Part shown: in pieces, positions 43,460-54,694 of the stretch
Layout: each line of letters starts with the position of its first letter
Position numbering within the stretch: the first letter of the stretch is position 1
NCBI GenBank assembly: GCA_032716605.1
Contig: CM064580.1
Span: forward strand, 37,554,573-37,618,572
DNA: 64,000 nucleotides
Direction of reading: 5' to 3'
Origin: Paralithodes platypus
Lineage: Eukaryota > Arthropoda > Malacostraca > Decapoda > Lithodidae
Made by a program: the position numbers and the translations under genes
Notes under the pieces: model-generated
What the model was told of the DNA's origin: nothing
The model's database searches: none
The model's input: the letters and a program-made list of their open reading frames with translations, nothing else

Positions 43460-43904
43460 CGGTCTATCTATATTCTGCTTATTATATATGTGAAAAACAA
43501 AACTACTGCCAATAATGAACAGAAGTACTTCATGAACTTAGTAAAATATCCTAGTGGAGTCAAATTCAAGTGACGCTATCGTTTGGAAGGGTTTATCCGG
43601 AAGCTGTCAGCCAATGGAAGTGGAACAAAACAAATAGCGTCTGGTATTGAAGAAAAGCTGACTGGCAGGATTTGGACCAGTCGGGACTTGTCAGCGCCAA
43701 TTGGGAAACTTTTTAAAATGAAGTCCGCTGAAATTGATTCGATTTACAGTGCATGGATGTGAATGAATGGTTGGTGACAGTAGAATGAAAGACTCAAGCG
43801 ATTATAGGATATCAATTACTGAATTAAAAGTATATACGAAGCCTCCATTTGGACCACTTTTTAAGGACAACTGTCCTTTACTCAAACTAGCTTGACAATA
43901 AACA
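43460..43904. other. No gene recognised
   Basis: AT-rich with some unique-looking sequence. No open frame above 60 codons outside the adjoining minisatellite. Confidence 0.45.
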
Positions 43905-44175
43905 TTTGGATGATTTTGATTGGTAGTGCTGGTTGAGTGCCGCTTATGATGTTGATTGGTAGTGCTGGTTGAGTGCCGCTTATGTTGATGTTGATTGGTA
44001 GTGCTGGTTGAGTGCCGCTTATGTTGATGTTGATTGGTAGTGCTGGTTGAGTGCCGCTTATGTTGATGTTGATTGGTAGTGCTGGTTGAGTGCCGCTTAT
44101 GATGTTGATTGGTAGTGCTGGTTGAGTGCCGCTTATGTTGATGTTGATTGGTAGTGCTGGTTGAGTGCCGCTTAT
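43905..44175 (+). repeat. 36/39-bp minisatellite, about 7 units
   Basis: Unit TTGATTGGTAGTGCTGGTTG plus AGTGCCGCTTATG, with a GTTGATG or ATG joint giving lengths of 39 or 36. Both are multiples of three, so the minus strand stays open for 120 codons (repeating ISGTQPALPINI). This is not a gene. Confidence 0.93.
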
Positions 44176-44299
44176 GTAGTAATCCCTAAATAGTGTAAAC
44201 TGGTATCCATTCGTTTCGGTGAAAAGTGTATCTCCGAGGCCCATAGTGGTGTATCTCGGGGCTCCCCATTGTTTGTACTACTTATAAGTACTCTTTAGT

Positions 44300-44316
44300 T
44301 AATATATATATATATA

Positions 44317-44356
<40 letters not shown>

Positions 44357-44374
44357 TGTATATATATATATATT
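44300..44374. repeat. (TA)n with ACTGTA interruptions
   Basis: TA-rich palindromic run. A similar tract lies at 44590-44645. Confidence 0.95.
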
Positions 44375-44602
44375 CATTCAGTGTTGCGCTCGCTACAAGT
44401 GCCGCTAGCATCAATATCTTTGTATGTGATGGTTCCTTGTTTACGCTAGCTACACACATTATAGTTAATTCAGTATATGATTGTTTGAACAGGGTTGCTT
44501 TGGTTATGAGCACTTTTCCAATATTGAGATATTTGCAAGCGCGCATTCAGTGTTCAGACTAGTACAAGCATCCCGGAACGACCATGTTTTATATATATAC
44601 AG

Positions 44603-44649
<47 letters not shown>

Positions 44650-45743
44650 TATAAGAGTTAGGATTCTTTCTAGTGCCTTATGTGTTGACTAGTGTTATAG
44701 ATAGTGTATCATTATTTCTGGGATACCCAGTTGTGTGCTCTATTTGATTCTCCTAAGTGCTAGTGTCAAAGCGGAGATTAAGAGTTAATTATTCCCAGAG
44801 TTGGTATCCCGGGAATTCTTAACCTCGTTTTATCATAATTAGTCTAGCCGCTTGAGTGTCGCATAATTGATCGAAGAGCCCACATTAAGTAATTGCGTAC
44901 CGTCAAGCGTTTATTGTAGTGTCTTTAGTTATAGGTAAGCGTTGGGGAGGTGCGATTATCCATGTATAGATTTGCGTATGTATTGTTATTTTAATGTGTC
45001 TCAAAGTTCTTGGAGAGAACCCACCGAAATCCGTTCAAAGTGGAGTTCAGACCAGTCTAGTTCAAAACAGAGCAATGATATATATTTAATTTAAATTCGC
45101 CCACACTACCTTTCCTGTTTTAAATTGGTTAGTGCGAAGCAGTACAGATTCCCATGGCGTCTCTCTCTCCCTCCACCCCTGAGCTGCTTTACTAATTAAC
45201 CTCGTTACCACTTACTAACGCCCGGCTTATCTACCTACTGGCTCTCAGATTGCCCCATTTGTCCCTTTCGTTCCACGCAGCCCCTTGTGCGTGGCTCTAA
45301 GCGCACACGTGTGTGCGTTGTTAGGTAATCCTTCAGGTGGTCCAGTTTGATATTAATTAATGAGAGTTTTAGGAGAAGGCTTGTTGGAACTATAATCGTG
45401 AACTGCTTCCTTGATTACTCGTTTATAATTGTATAGCCATTGTTAGTTTCTCTATTTGTTTTATAAATAATGATTGTCTGTTTGCAACTTTAATATAATA
45501 AAAGAAACCTACATGAAGCCCAATTGGATCTTGCATTCTTTTACTCTTTATGCTGAGCCTACTGTAACTTATTTCCGGCCAAGCCTATTGAACAACTCAC
45601 TCACTCAAGCCTCAATAATAGTGGCATAACAAGTTAAAATAGGTTAAAATAGGACTTCAGAGGCTATCAACCCTTCTGGATTATTAAGCCAGCACACTAG
45701 TCAAGAATAGCGTCAGGACTGGAGCCCCTATTCGAGAACTCCA
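44375..45743. other. No gene; possible LTR-like segment
   Basis: Around 45000-45760 the composition changes. A CT-rich stretch (45150-45300) is followed by an AATAAA (45497-45502), and TGGCATAACAA occurs at 45623 and again at 45752. A polyadenylation signal upstream of a TGG primer-site-like word is what an LTR end looks like. However, no paired LTR, no gag/pol and no target duplication were found. Confidence 0.2.
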
Positions 45744-46130
45744 GTGCCTTGGCATAACAATAACTGTATGTCTCCCTTTATATATGTCCGTCAGCCAGTC
45801 TCCATCTTTTTAAATTATCTTTGTTTATCCTATATTCCAACTACTCCCTCTCAGGCATATGCTGAGCGCGTGTACATTCTACCACTCAACACGGTGAAAC
45901 CCGTGAGGTCTCCTTCCAGTCTAGGGAGCGAGACATGTGTAGCACTTAGAGCTGTTACCAGCCTTCGCCATTTTGCCTTCGCAGACGCTCGGCGCTTGGT
46001 TGCCCACTCACGGCTCGAAGCAGCCCCATCTCTGAAATTTTCTTTGACTTTGTGTTTCACTGTCTCATCCCCAACACCCGGACCCTCACTCTCTGAACGT
46101 CACCTATTGAGCAATTAACTCGCTAGGCAT
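45744..46130. other. GC-richer stretch, possible transposon-derived fragment
   Basis: A 124-residue plus frame and a 69-residue minus frame overlap. The minus peptide contains WATKRRASAKAKWRRLVTAL, which resembles the RWR-LV region at the end of some LINE proteins, but only weakly. Coding strand and identity are undetermined. Confidence 0.2.
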
Positions 46131-46194
46131 TGTTATTGCCCCCCTGTAGCATGTTTTGAATATGGAAATATTAATACAGTGCTATTTAATCAGG

Positions 46195-46362
46195 GGACAA
46201 TTAGGGTATTTTTTTGGCATTTCGGTGGGCTTTGTGGTAATGCACTGATAATAGGTACAGCACAAATTCCATCCCAATAATATCTTCCCATTGACACATC
46301 GGGATTCAAACATGGGACCATTGTTATTACCAGTCCAGTGGCAAGACCACTCAACCACACCT
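46195..46362 (-). mobile_element. tRNA-derived SINE or tRNA pseudogene (Ser/Leu type)
   Basis: On the minus strand, GTGGTTGAGTGGTC (plus 46345-46358) is a consensus A-box and D-arm, and GTTTGAATCCC (plus 46301-46311) is a B-box, about 45 nt apart. The anticodon arm is imperfect, and a 100-bp AT-rich body follows, ending GGACAATTAGGG-like. A SINE fits better than a working tRNA. Confidence 0.55.
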
Positions 46363-46689
46363 CCCCTTCATCCCCTATTCATATACAGTATACTGTATAT
46401 GTTTAACAAATGTGTGGATGGTAATTAAAGCTTGGTAAAAACAGAATGAAAGATGGACCGATTAGAACATCAGGTACAGTCACTTATAAATGTTCCTGGA
46501 CTTCTTGGGTATTTTGGTATACAAATACAATCAGGTGGATTATTTTGTAGACATATTTTGTTTGTCATTTAATTATATACATCTTTTTATGATTAGTATA
46601 TGTAAAATTACATCTATCAAACCATTTCCAGGTAAGTAATTCTATAATGAATTATAGGAGAATTTTTTTTTTTTTTTTTTTGAGTGGCT

Positions 46690-47885
46690 GTACTAAGATA
46701 ATACCGGGTGAAAAATGCATCCCCAAACATAAACTACAACTGTGATATGTGCCTAACCAGAGTTCCTGTGAGAAAGAAGTACATTTGCCAAAAAAGGAAA
46801 GTATTTTTTTTTTTAGAAAATGAGGAGTACAGAGACAGATTTCGCAATGCAATGATGCTGTTCCAGGTGATGTTAACAGCAAATGGAACTTTATAGAATG
46901 CAGCCTCTTCGGTGATGCAGACAAATTCTATAGCAACAAAATAAAAGTGACCACCCAGACATGAGTTGTCCTGGAAGGTGGTGGAACAACCATGTTGAAG
47001 CTGTAGTCAGAGATAAGAAAACATGGTTCAAAGTATGGAAGGAAGGTGGCAGCAAGAAAGAATATCTGTCCGCCAAACGTAATGCTAGAAAAGAGGTCTA
47101 CAGGACAAAGAAAACCATACATGATAACGTGATAGAACAAGTCGGTAGCACTAATAATAACAATGAGATTTATACTACCTAATAATATGAGGGACTGTAG
47201 CTAGGATGTTGTGGATCTACGATGTATAAATAATGTCAGTGGCATGATTGTTTTATCAGAAAACGAAGAGAGGCATGGAAGGAGCATTATGAAACATTGC
47301 TTAATGTGGAGTTTGAATGGAATAGAGAACACTTCAGGGCTGCAGACCCAGTACAGGGCCCCATGCCTTTGATAGGGTATGATGCCGTGACAAAAAGTGC
47401 TATAGATAGAATTAAATCCAGTAAAGCCGCTGGGAGCTTCGTCAAAGTCGATGAGATCCTAAAGGCAGTTGGAGATATTGGGGAATAATTGGGCACAGAG
47501 CTGATTAATGCTATCATAAAGGAGCAAAACATTCCTGATGTACGGCAAAAAAAGTGTTTTAGTAAATATGTACAAAGGCAAGGGTCATTCTTAATACAGT
47601 GGAATTTATATGGGTTTGAAAATGCTCGGCCAAGTCATGAAAGTCAGTGAAAGGGTCTTTGAATGAATGATCAGGAAAAGTGTTTGCCATCAGCGACATG
47701 CAGTTTGGATTTATGCCTGGATGTGGCACAACTAATGTTATCTTCATACTAAGGCAACTGCAAGAGAGGTTCAATAGATTTTCACCCCTGAGGCTGAATA
47801 TCTACAAAGTTTTTCTTAACCTTGGTACAGTACAATTCATATTTTACCTTAACCCAAAGTCTGCAAGGTAACTCTTGGAATGATT
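46690..47885 (+). pseudogene. Decayed LINE: pre-RT region and start of reverse transcriptase
   Basis: Endonuclease/RT-type non-LTR element on the plus strand. In order: EEYRDRFRNAMMLFQV (46820), a basic linker GGSKKEYLSAKRNARKEVYR (46961 frame, residues 29-48), AWKEHYETLLNVEFEWNRE (47275 on, with a frameshift), IKSSKAAGSFVKVDEILKAV (47400-47470), ELINAIIKE (47500), and the RT motif ISDMQFGFMPGCGTTNVIFI (from 47686) followed by RQLQERF. It is cut around 47880 before the catalytic FADD block. At least three frameshifts or stops. Related ends of the same group lie at 49.2 and 59.7 kb, but these are separate insertions. Confidence 0.8.
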
Positions 47886-47921
47886 TACCCTGCGAATGCG
47901 ACGTTCCTTCCGGAATCTGAC

Positions 47922-48065
47922 ACTTAACCCGTTCAGTACCAGCGACGGCAGAGATCCGTCAGTAGATAAATCACTCCCCCAGTCCCAGCAACAGCTTCCA
48001 ACCGTCAATAATATACGATCCTTGTAACTGCCAGTATCAGGCAGTACCTGGTACCACAACTGCTC
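47922..48065 (+). mobile_element. MITE-C-like fragment
   Basis: TTAACCCGTTCAGTACCAGC matches the MITE-C left end. The rest (to about 48060) does not follow the family closely. Confidence 0.35.
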
Positions 48066-48289
48066 TAAGACCTAGGCAACACTTCTCAGTTTATAAGCAA
48101 GCCCCCACATGCTGGGAGAGGCAGTATTACTCCATCTTTTGAGGTGGGAGGTTGTTATATCTTGCCTCTGAAGCCATTTTGGTCACATTGCCTGGGACTG
48201 GGGGGTACATCTATGCTAGTACCCTATGGTACAGTAGGGGTTAAAAACAAAAATGCACCAGTGCTGGTGAAGTGGAAGCAATATGTGAT

Positions 48290-48700
48290 TGGTGGCATGT
48301 ATCCTTTTCACCCCCTCCTCTTTTCCTTATACATGTGTCTCCCCCTCCACCCAACCCCTCCCCCCTTCTCCTTTAAGTTCCACCCTACTCCTATATTATA
48401 TTTGTTCCCTCCCCCATTCCCTATACTTACTCCCTTCCACCTCAAATACATTCAGTCACCCTCTTCTGCACCTCCCCTACCTCCCCCCTCCCTCATACAT
48501 GCGCGAGAAAACAGCTGGAGCCGTCAGAGTCTCGAGAGACTTCAGAGAGAGCACACCTCTGTCGCTCTGCCCCGTACACAACTGTTTACCTCCAGCTACA
48601 ATGATACAGTTTTCACTGGATATTTGCTCTTTGCACCTATTTTCTGGTTCTTGAATGTTCACATGTTTATTAGACAAGCATAAGATGTGCATATGGTGCA
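48290..48700 (+). repeat. Rep-N copy 2 (partial, CT-rich)
   Basis: ACATGTGTCTCCCCCTCCAC, long CT-rich section, then GCTTTATATGGTAAATATAT at 48708, as in 55112. The 121-179 residue plus-strand frames here are proline- and serine-rich products of the CT-rich tract. Confidence 0.5.
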
Positions 48701-48724
48701 GTAATGTTGCTTTATATGGTAAAT

Positions 48725-49159
48725 ATATATTTTTTTGTCCGAATTGAAGCTAAATCCTTAACGCTGTTGGACCTTTCAAATACATGTCTATTGCATTCCT
48801 CAGGTTAACTACGAGGTCACATGCGACTGTTGGCGTTCGTGAGTTCTGACCATATTAGATTGCAGATATACTGGTAGAATATGTAAGCAAACACATGCTG
48901 ATACTTGGCAGCTTGGCTAGACTAGAGTGAATGGCTGTAGGAGTTATATAGCTTTAAACAATGACTATACAGTATGCTAGCCAGTAATTACTATACCTAT
49001 ATATATTTGTATCGAACGCAAATAAAGATAACATTAATGTTAACCCAATTATAATAGCTCTGATCAAATAATGGCTAACACAACTTTTTTATAATCGAGC
49101 TTCTTTCAATATTTAATTTCACTGTTCTGTTATACATACATAGGCCTACAAACATACAT
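48725..49159. other. No gene recognised
   Basis: AT-rich, nothing identified. Confidence 0.45.
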
Positions 49160-49755
49160 ACAAGTTTAAAGACCACTTCGTCCACAGAGAGTGTGGTTAC
49201 AGTCTCACTCACATCATAAATGGTGGAATTCCAGGCGACCCTGTCATGGGCTGCCTCTGTTGTCAAGTTCTTTATTTTGAGATCGGACTGAAGTACCTGA
49301 TCCCACGTCTTTCTAAGTTTACCCCTACGCGCAGCTCCCCCATGTTCACAGTCCGGCATTTCTTCACCCAGTTCGGATCACCCATGCTCCTCTCCACTTC
49401 TCCAAACCAAACCAGTCGGCTAGTGCGCACCACCGCACAATACTCCTAATGTCCAGACGCCTTCTAAATTCTCATTTGATACCGCATCCCTGAGGTTATC
49501 CCCACAAATCCATTTCACCATTCTCTTCTCATTCTGTTCCATTCTAATGATGTCCTCCGCTTTCTCCGGCCACATCTGCATAAGTCATCGCACTCCTAAC
49601 ACACGAGGTGTACACCTTCCCTTTAAGGTAAATTACGAGTCCTCTCATGGTCAAGAGTGGCAACAGCTCTCTAAACTTCCCCCAGCCAAATCTGACTCTA
49701 TCAATGGAACCAGCTTCAGCACCACTTCCGGCGGAAACCGTATTGCCCAAGTAGC
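49160..49755 (-). pseudogene. Decayed LINE: C-terminal end of reverse transcriptase protein
   Basis: Minus strand. The block DRVRFGWGKFRELLPLLTMR (49544-49750 frame, residues 18-37) plus GKVYTSCVRSAM is the region after the RT palm in this LINE group. Further on, GKLRKTWDQVLQSDLKIKNL (49359 frame, residues 13-32) and AAHDRVAWNS are the conserved C-terminal tail. The middle needs frame changes. 5'-truncated, non-functional. Confidence 0.8.
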
Positions 49756-49769
49756 AGAATTCATTTGGG

Positions 49770-50135
49770 TGGGAGTTGGGTAGGGTTAGGGTAAGGGTGG
49801 GGTGGGGCAGGATGGTGGGTTGGGTAGTTTGAGGTGGGGTGGGAGTTGGGTATGGTTGGGATGGGGGGTTGGGGGGGTTAGGATTGGGTGGGGGTGAGGT
49901 AAAATTGGGTTGGGGGAATTAGTTTCCTAATTTTTGAGATTCAAGAATGCAGTACACAAAATATATATTACAGCAAATACATAATATCATAATATATAAA
50001 ATATAAAATTGGGTAGGGCTTGAGTTGGGTAAGGTTGTGGGTGGGGTAGGGTAGGGATGAGGTATGGTCGGAGTGGGGGTGGGCGTTGGGTACGGTTGGG
50101 GTATGGCGTGGGGTTTGGGTTGGGGCGGGTAGCTT
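49770..50135 (+). repeat. G-rich degenerate tandem (GGGTTGGGTAGGG type)
   Basis: Two blocks (49770-49925, 50005-50135) of imperfect 20-40 bp units such as GGGTTGGGTAGTTTGAGGTG. GGGTAGGGTTAGGGTAAGGG at 49780-49799 satisfies the four-G3-run quadruplex pattern. An AT-rich spacer separates the blocks. Confidence 0.8.
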
Positions 50136-50464
50136 GTCCAGTAATAATGATAATTGTTAAAGACTTACTCATTATTTTTAGTAGTAGTATTATGAGTAAG
50201 ATTACATACTATTCTTATTACGATCTATTATTAGTAGTATTATTAGTAATATTAATTTTATTAATTATTATAATAATAACTGTCGTTAGGTGTAGTAGTT
50301 TCCCATCACATCACTTCTTGCTGACCGGTGGCTATATCCAAAATCTGGAAAAAGCCACCTACCATGATTATAAGCGATAATCACCGATTTAATGCCTCTT
50401 TCAAATATACATGAGGTAGTTCTACAAAAATACAAATTCTCAATTCCGGGATTTCTGCCTTATG

Positions 50465-50900
50465 GATTTTTTTTTTTTGTTCTCTTACCATACTCATGGG
50501 ACCTTACGGAGTAGTGCTACTTTCGTAATTGCTTAATATATGTTTTCCTTCTCCTCCCAATTCCACAACTTTTTTTACCTGCTCGTTATAGCCCAACAGG
50601 TTGGCCGTGAGATTTAATGATCTATTGAACTCATCAACTATTTAGAACAGTAAAGGGTTAATATAATAATCGTTGTATCTCACAAGCTTGACCGTGGGAT
50701 CCACACACAACCTCTTTTTTTGTTTTCTTCTTCTTCTTGGGTCGGCTATAGAGCAGGTACACAAAGTTGTGGAATGTGGAATTATATAGGGGAAGGAAAA
50801 TCAATTGCACGCAATTATAAAAGTAGCACTTGTCCGCGCAACTGTAAGGTCCCCTGAGTTACTAAGGTAAGAACAAAAGAAATCCCACAATTGAAAAGTT
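50465..50900. mobile_element. Foldback element with about 140-bp inverted arms
   Basis: Left arm (50465-50605): TTCTCTTACC, GGGACCTTACGGAG, AGTGCTACTTTCGTAATTGC, TTTTCCTTCTCC, CCACAACTTTTTTTACCTGC. The right arm, reversed (50735-50895), has TTCTTACCTTAG, GGGGACCTTACAG, AGTGCTACTTTTATAATTGC, TTTTCCTTCCCC, CCACAACTTTGTGTACCTGC. Both arms have long T/A runs at the same positions. Non-coding. Confidence 0.7.
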
Positions 50901-50949
50901 GTAGATCTGTAGAATATCCCTGTCAATTACTGTCATATACGATAGTATC

Positions 50950-50952
<3 letters not shown>

Positions 50953-51016
<64 letters not shown>
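50953..51016. repeat. (GA)n microsatellite
   Basis: About 31 GA units. Confidence 0.97.
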
Positions 51017-51019
<3 letters not shown>

Positions 51020-51400
51020 ATATGAGTAGAAGTTTGTTGTGTCTCAATATCAATAACACGTTATTTTTCTGACATGTGAATTTATTACTCCAGAGAGAGG
51101 GTTCTATTTTAAAGGATTGTGTAGGTTTACTCATATAATGGCTTTAAATGTTTGCAAATGTGTTGTGTTTTAATCATGTCATTTTCAATGTGTTACAAAC
51201 GTAACACATCAAGTAATTAGAAATTTGGATCATTATGATATAAAATTTAAAAAACTGATGTCAAATATATTTACCTTCAAACAAGTTGTCCCCTCCTTCC
51301 CCCACCTGCAGACACCTAACACCTCTAACACCTCTAACCTATACTCTCCCCCACCACCCTCCTTCCTCACAACCACACACCTCACAGTGTGCCATCTGTT
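51017..51400. other. No gene; possible LINE 3' untranslated region
   Basis: AT-rich sequence next to the 3' end of the minus-strand LINE, so part of it is probably its 3' untranslated region. Confidence 0.4.
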
Positions 51401-51516
51401 GGCAGAAATATGCACGTTTCGAACACATAACATTATCGAGTCTATGAATATCGTAGGTGATGGTGAGGCAGGAGACCTCCTACCTATGTTCACCTATGTG
51501 GAGTTCGCCACTCTTG

Positions 51517-52840
51517 CTAGTGGCACTGAAGAGCGCACCGCCCTTCGTTGTTGTTTGAGAATTGGTGAAGCAGACTATTCGAAGAGGTGGAGCGCACCCT
51601 TGTGAAGATGGGCTCGTCTGGCACTTTTTGTAGTTCGACATCGAGAGCTCTCTTGAAGCCGTCTAACGAGACACCTATCATGTCTCTCACTCGCCGCGGG
51701 AGTTTGTTGAAGAGACGTGCTCCTCTATGTGATAACCAGTCCTCTCGCAGAGAGCCCATAGCCCCCCGATTTATCATCTTGGGGATCTCGTATTCCCAGC
51801 CTCTCCTATCATTGAATTTCATTGTTATTGGTGTATGTAGATTTGGTACAAAACCCTCTGCGATTTTCCATGTATATATTATTAAGTATTGTTCCCTTCT
51901 ACGTTCCAACGAATATAGTTTGAGTGATTTTAAGCGATCCCAATAGTGTAACTGTTTTACTGAGTTTATAATTATGTGAGGTGAAGTTCCTTTGTACACT
52001 TTCTAAGTCATTAATTTCACCTAATTTGTATGGGGATGTTAATTCGTTACAGTATTCTAGCCGCGGTAGCACCAGGGATTTGAAGAGTGTTATCATAGGC
52101 AATTCACCGCGAGTTCTAAATGTTCGTAGAATCCAACCTGTTAGCCGTTTCGCAGCTGCAACTTTGACCTGGTTATGTTCTTTGAATCCCATATTTTCAG
52201 ACATTATCACCCCAAGGTCTTTCACATTGTTTTTACGTTCTATTATGCGATTGGATTCTGTTATGTAACTTGTGCTCTCTTTAACGAAATCCTTATCTCA
52301 GTATCGTATTAATTGAAATTTGTCTTCATTAAATTGCATGTTACTTTCCCTGGTCCACTGGAACACCTTATTTATGTCCTCTTGCAGCCGGCCCGTGTCT
52401 TCCTGTGTCTTTACTATCATACTCAGTTTCGTGTCATCCGCAAAGGAGGATACTGTACTGTGTCTTGTGTTGGCATCTATTGTCACTTATTAGAATGAGG
52501 AAAAGAAGGGGCGCTAGTACTGTTCCTTGGGGAACTGAGCTTTTGACGTCTGAAGGCTCAGATGTTACTTGGCTTACTGCTACTGATTGTTTTCGGTTCA
52601 CGAGGAAGTTGTATATCCACCTTCCGATTTTACCTGTTATCCCTTTTGCTTTAAGTTTGTGTGCAATAATACCGTGATCACATTTATCAAGTGCCTTAGC
52701 AAAATCGGTGTAGATGACGTCCACGTTTTTCTTTTCTTCTAGGGATTTAAGAATTCTGTCGTAGTGTTCCAATAGTTGCGAGAGGCGCAGGACTTTTGGC
52801 GCCGACTGTACATGCAACTATATACATATTATAGTATGTA
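51517..52840 (-). pseudogene. Decayed LINE reverse transcriptase and C-terminus
   Basis: Minus-strand non-LTR element, RT readable in four pieces. From 52817: VIYTDFAKALDKCDHGIIAH (normally DFAKAFDKVDH), SVPQGTVLAPLLFLILISD (normally GVPQGTVLGPLLF). From 52486: SSFADDTKLSM carries the catalytic ADD, then WTRESNMQFNEDKFQLIRY. From 52225: MKDLGVIMS, VLPRLEYCNEL. From 51999: YKGTSPHIIINSVKQLHYWD and the C-terminal LFNKLPRRVRDMIGVSLDGF. Substitutions in the G of the VPQG block, frameshifts near 52480, 52290 and 51960, and a missing 5' half make it non-functional. It stands alone, with no sign of the rest of the element upstream. Confidence 0.88.
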
Positions 52841-53484
52841 TAACTTTAAGTAATTTGCATTCCGCGAAAATCAGCAAGTGTTGCAGTCAACCACAACAGG
52901 TTCATATGGCTGTTCGAGCTTCTCCCGTGTCATTTAAGCGAAGTGTGTTCGTTTGTGCGTTCCCAAGTTTACCCGTATTTAAAACAGAACCGAGTTATTT
53001 TATTTCTAGCATCGAAGGGGGCTTACTTTAAGGGATTACGACTGTACTGTAGATTTTTTTTATCTGGTAGGTAGTGTGAACACTTTTGAATATGAATGTA
53101 CAGTTAAAATTAATAGTTCGTCTAAAACCTTGATGATAATCTTTGCTATATCTAGAGATATGTGTACGACATAAAGCAAATATTACTATACCCTATTACA
53201 AGTAAGTAGGCCAAAACTCTTGAACATTAACCTCTATATCTCACAAACGACTAGAGTAATCGAGCACATTTTTCTACCATTTAGGAAGGGTCAGTCAGGA
53301 AATAGGTGTGGAAGTTTAGAGCCCACTTGCTCTTGCCCTTTTTGAGTTACAGAGGTTATGGTTCACAATATCTGGACTACTAATTTGGAACAGGTTATAG
53401 TGAGGATATATCAAATCATGAAGACTGGCAAGGAGATGCCCTGGATGTATTGCCAAACGGAGGGGAATCTGGTTTTCGGATGTA
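52841..53484. other. No gene; weak foldback at 53230-53380
   Basis: Contains CATTAACCTCTATATCTCAC (53226) facing TGAGTTACAGAGGTTATGG (53343-53361), a short inverted pair suggestive of an old element. No coding signal. Confidence 0.4.
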
Positions 53485-53696
53485 TGGTCGCGCTACTAAG
53501 TCATGTCTCAGCTGTCGTTACGTTTGGCTTTCTCTGTGCTGTATTAATGTCTGCCAGATGTTGAATAGGGTGGGTAAGTGTAGGAACATGTTTGTATATC
53601 TCACTCAAAAACAGAAATCATGTGTAAATATTGCTGATACCAATTATTGATCAAAACGTAATTGGTGCCGAGACATCACTTATTAGGCCGATTGTA
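53485..53696. mobile_element. MITE-F copy 3
   Basis: GGTCGCGCTACTAAGTCATG to CATCACTTATTAGGCCGATTG then TA. Internal GCCAGATGTTGAATAGGGTG and TTGATCAAAACGTAATTGGT match copies 1 and 2. Confidence 0.8.
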
Positions 53697-54101
53697 CTCA
53701 AGGCGTGCAATGCTTGTCTTCGTTATTATTATTGTTGGTATGCATTACACAATCAGAGGCCTTCATTGTCTGGCCTTTCACCGCATTTTTTTTCAACACT
53801 ATTCGGGCAATGCCATATGAATATTTTATTACCTACACCTGGTCTAGACTACATTAACATTGAAGCCTAATAGTCTGTTGAAGTCAAACTCTTGCAGACT
53901 TGATTAATACACATGGTATATATTTAAAGTAATTAGGCATAGAAGCGCAACAAAAATAACACAGGTACATAATAATGATATACAAATGGGTAATTATAAT
54001 AGTTTTCCTAAACTTAATTGATATGTATACAATTATTGGGATTAGAGAGACATTATATTTGTAAGACAGATAAATGTAGGATGAAGGTAAATGAAGTAAA
54101 T
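53697..54101. other. No gene recognised
   Basis: AT-rich, nothing identified. Confidence 0.45.
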
Positions 54102-54319
54102 TTAACCCTTTCCGTACCGGTGATTTTTTTTTTTTATTATATTGGTTTCAGCTATATCTATTCGATTTTTTGTATCTTAGGAAGGATCTATGACAGCTAA
54201 AATAATTGATTAAGGTAGTCTGTAGCATATTAATTGTTAGACGTACTTGCTGAGCTGAATAAAATCGTCTAATAGTTCCCAGAATATAATAAGAGCGTCA
54301 CCGGTACTGAATGGGTTAA
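54102..54319 (+). mobile_element. MITE-C copy 9
   Basis: TTAACCCTTTCCGTACCGGTG to GCGTCACCGGTACTGAATGG plus GTTAA. T-run at 54125-54136. Perfect 10-bp terminal pairing around TACCGGTGA. Confidence 0.88.
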
Positions 54320-54694
54320 TATATGACTTCCTAAAATCATACACACGCACACGCATTATACGGACACATGTTATCTTATATAGGCCTAAGCTCAAGAAAA
54401 AGTATTGTAAGAACATTCGTAAATTCAGAGGTACATTAATACTCAAACATCAACATTATACCAAATTAATATATATAAAATAAATATTGAGGAAACATAT
54501 ATTTTTATACTTTAACCTTTTCACTGCAGTTGCCGTACATACATGTCCTGGAAATATCATGGAATTATTTGCCCATTAACCCGAGAATCGCGATGAGCCT
54601 CACGGAAGTGTCTATAGCGAACGCGATAGGCCTTACGTAAGCATGACCAAGAAAAAACCCTTGCAAAAAACCCAAGGGGCTCACAAGGCAAAGG
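54320..54694. other. No gene recognised
   Basis: TTTAACCTTTTCACTGCAG (54512) and CCATTAACCCGAGAATCGCG (54573) look like ends of TTAA-type elements, but I could not pair them. Confidence 0.35.

Noticed and set aside
43882..44244. 120-codon frame repeating ISGTQPALPINI
   Set aside because: Produced by the 36/39-bp minisatellite.
48144..48683. 179-codon plus-strand frame
   Set aside because: Proline/serine/leucine-rich product of the CT-rich part of Rep-N, with no homology recognised. Overlapping frames are equally long.
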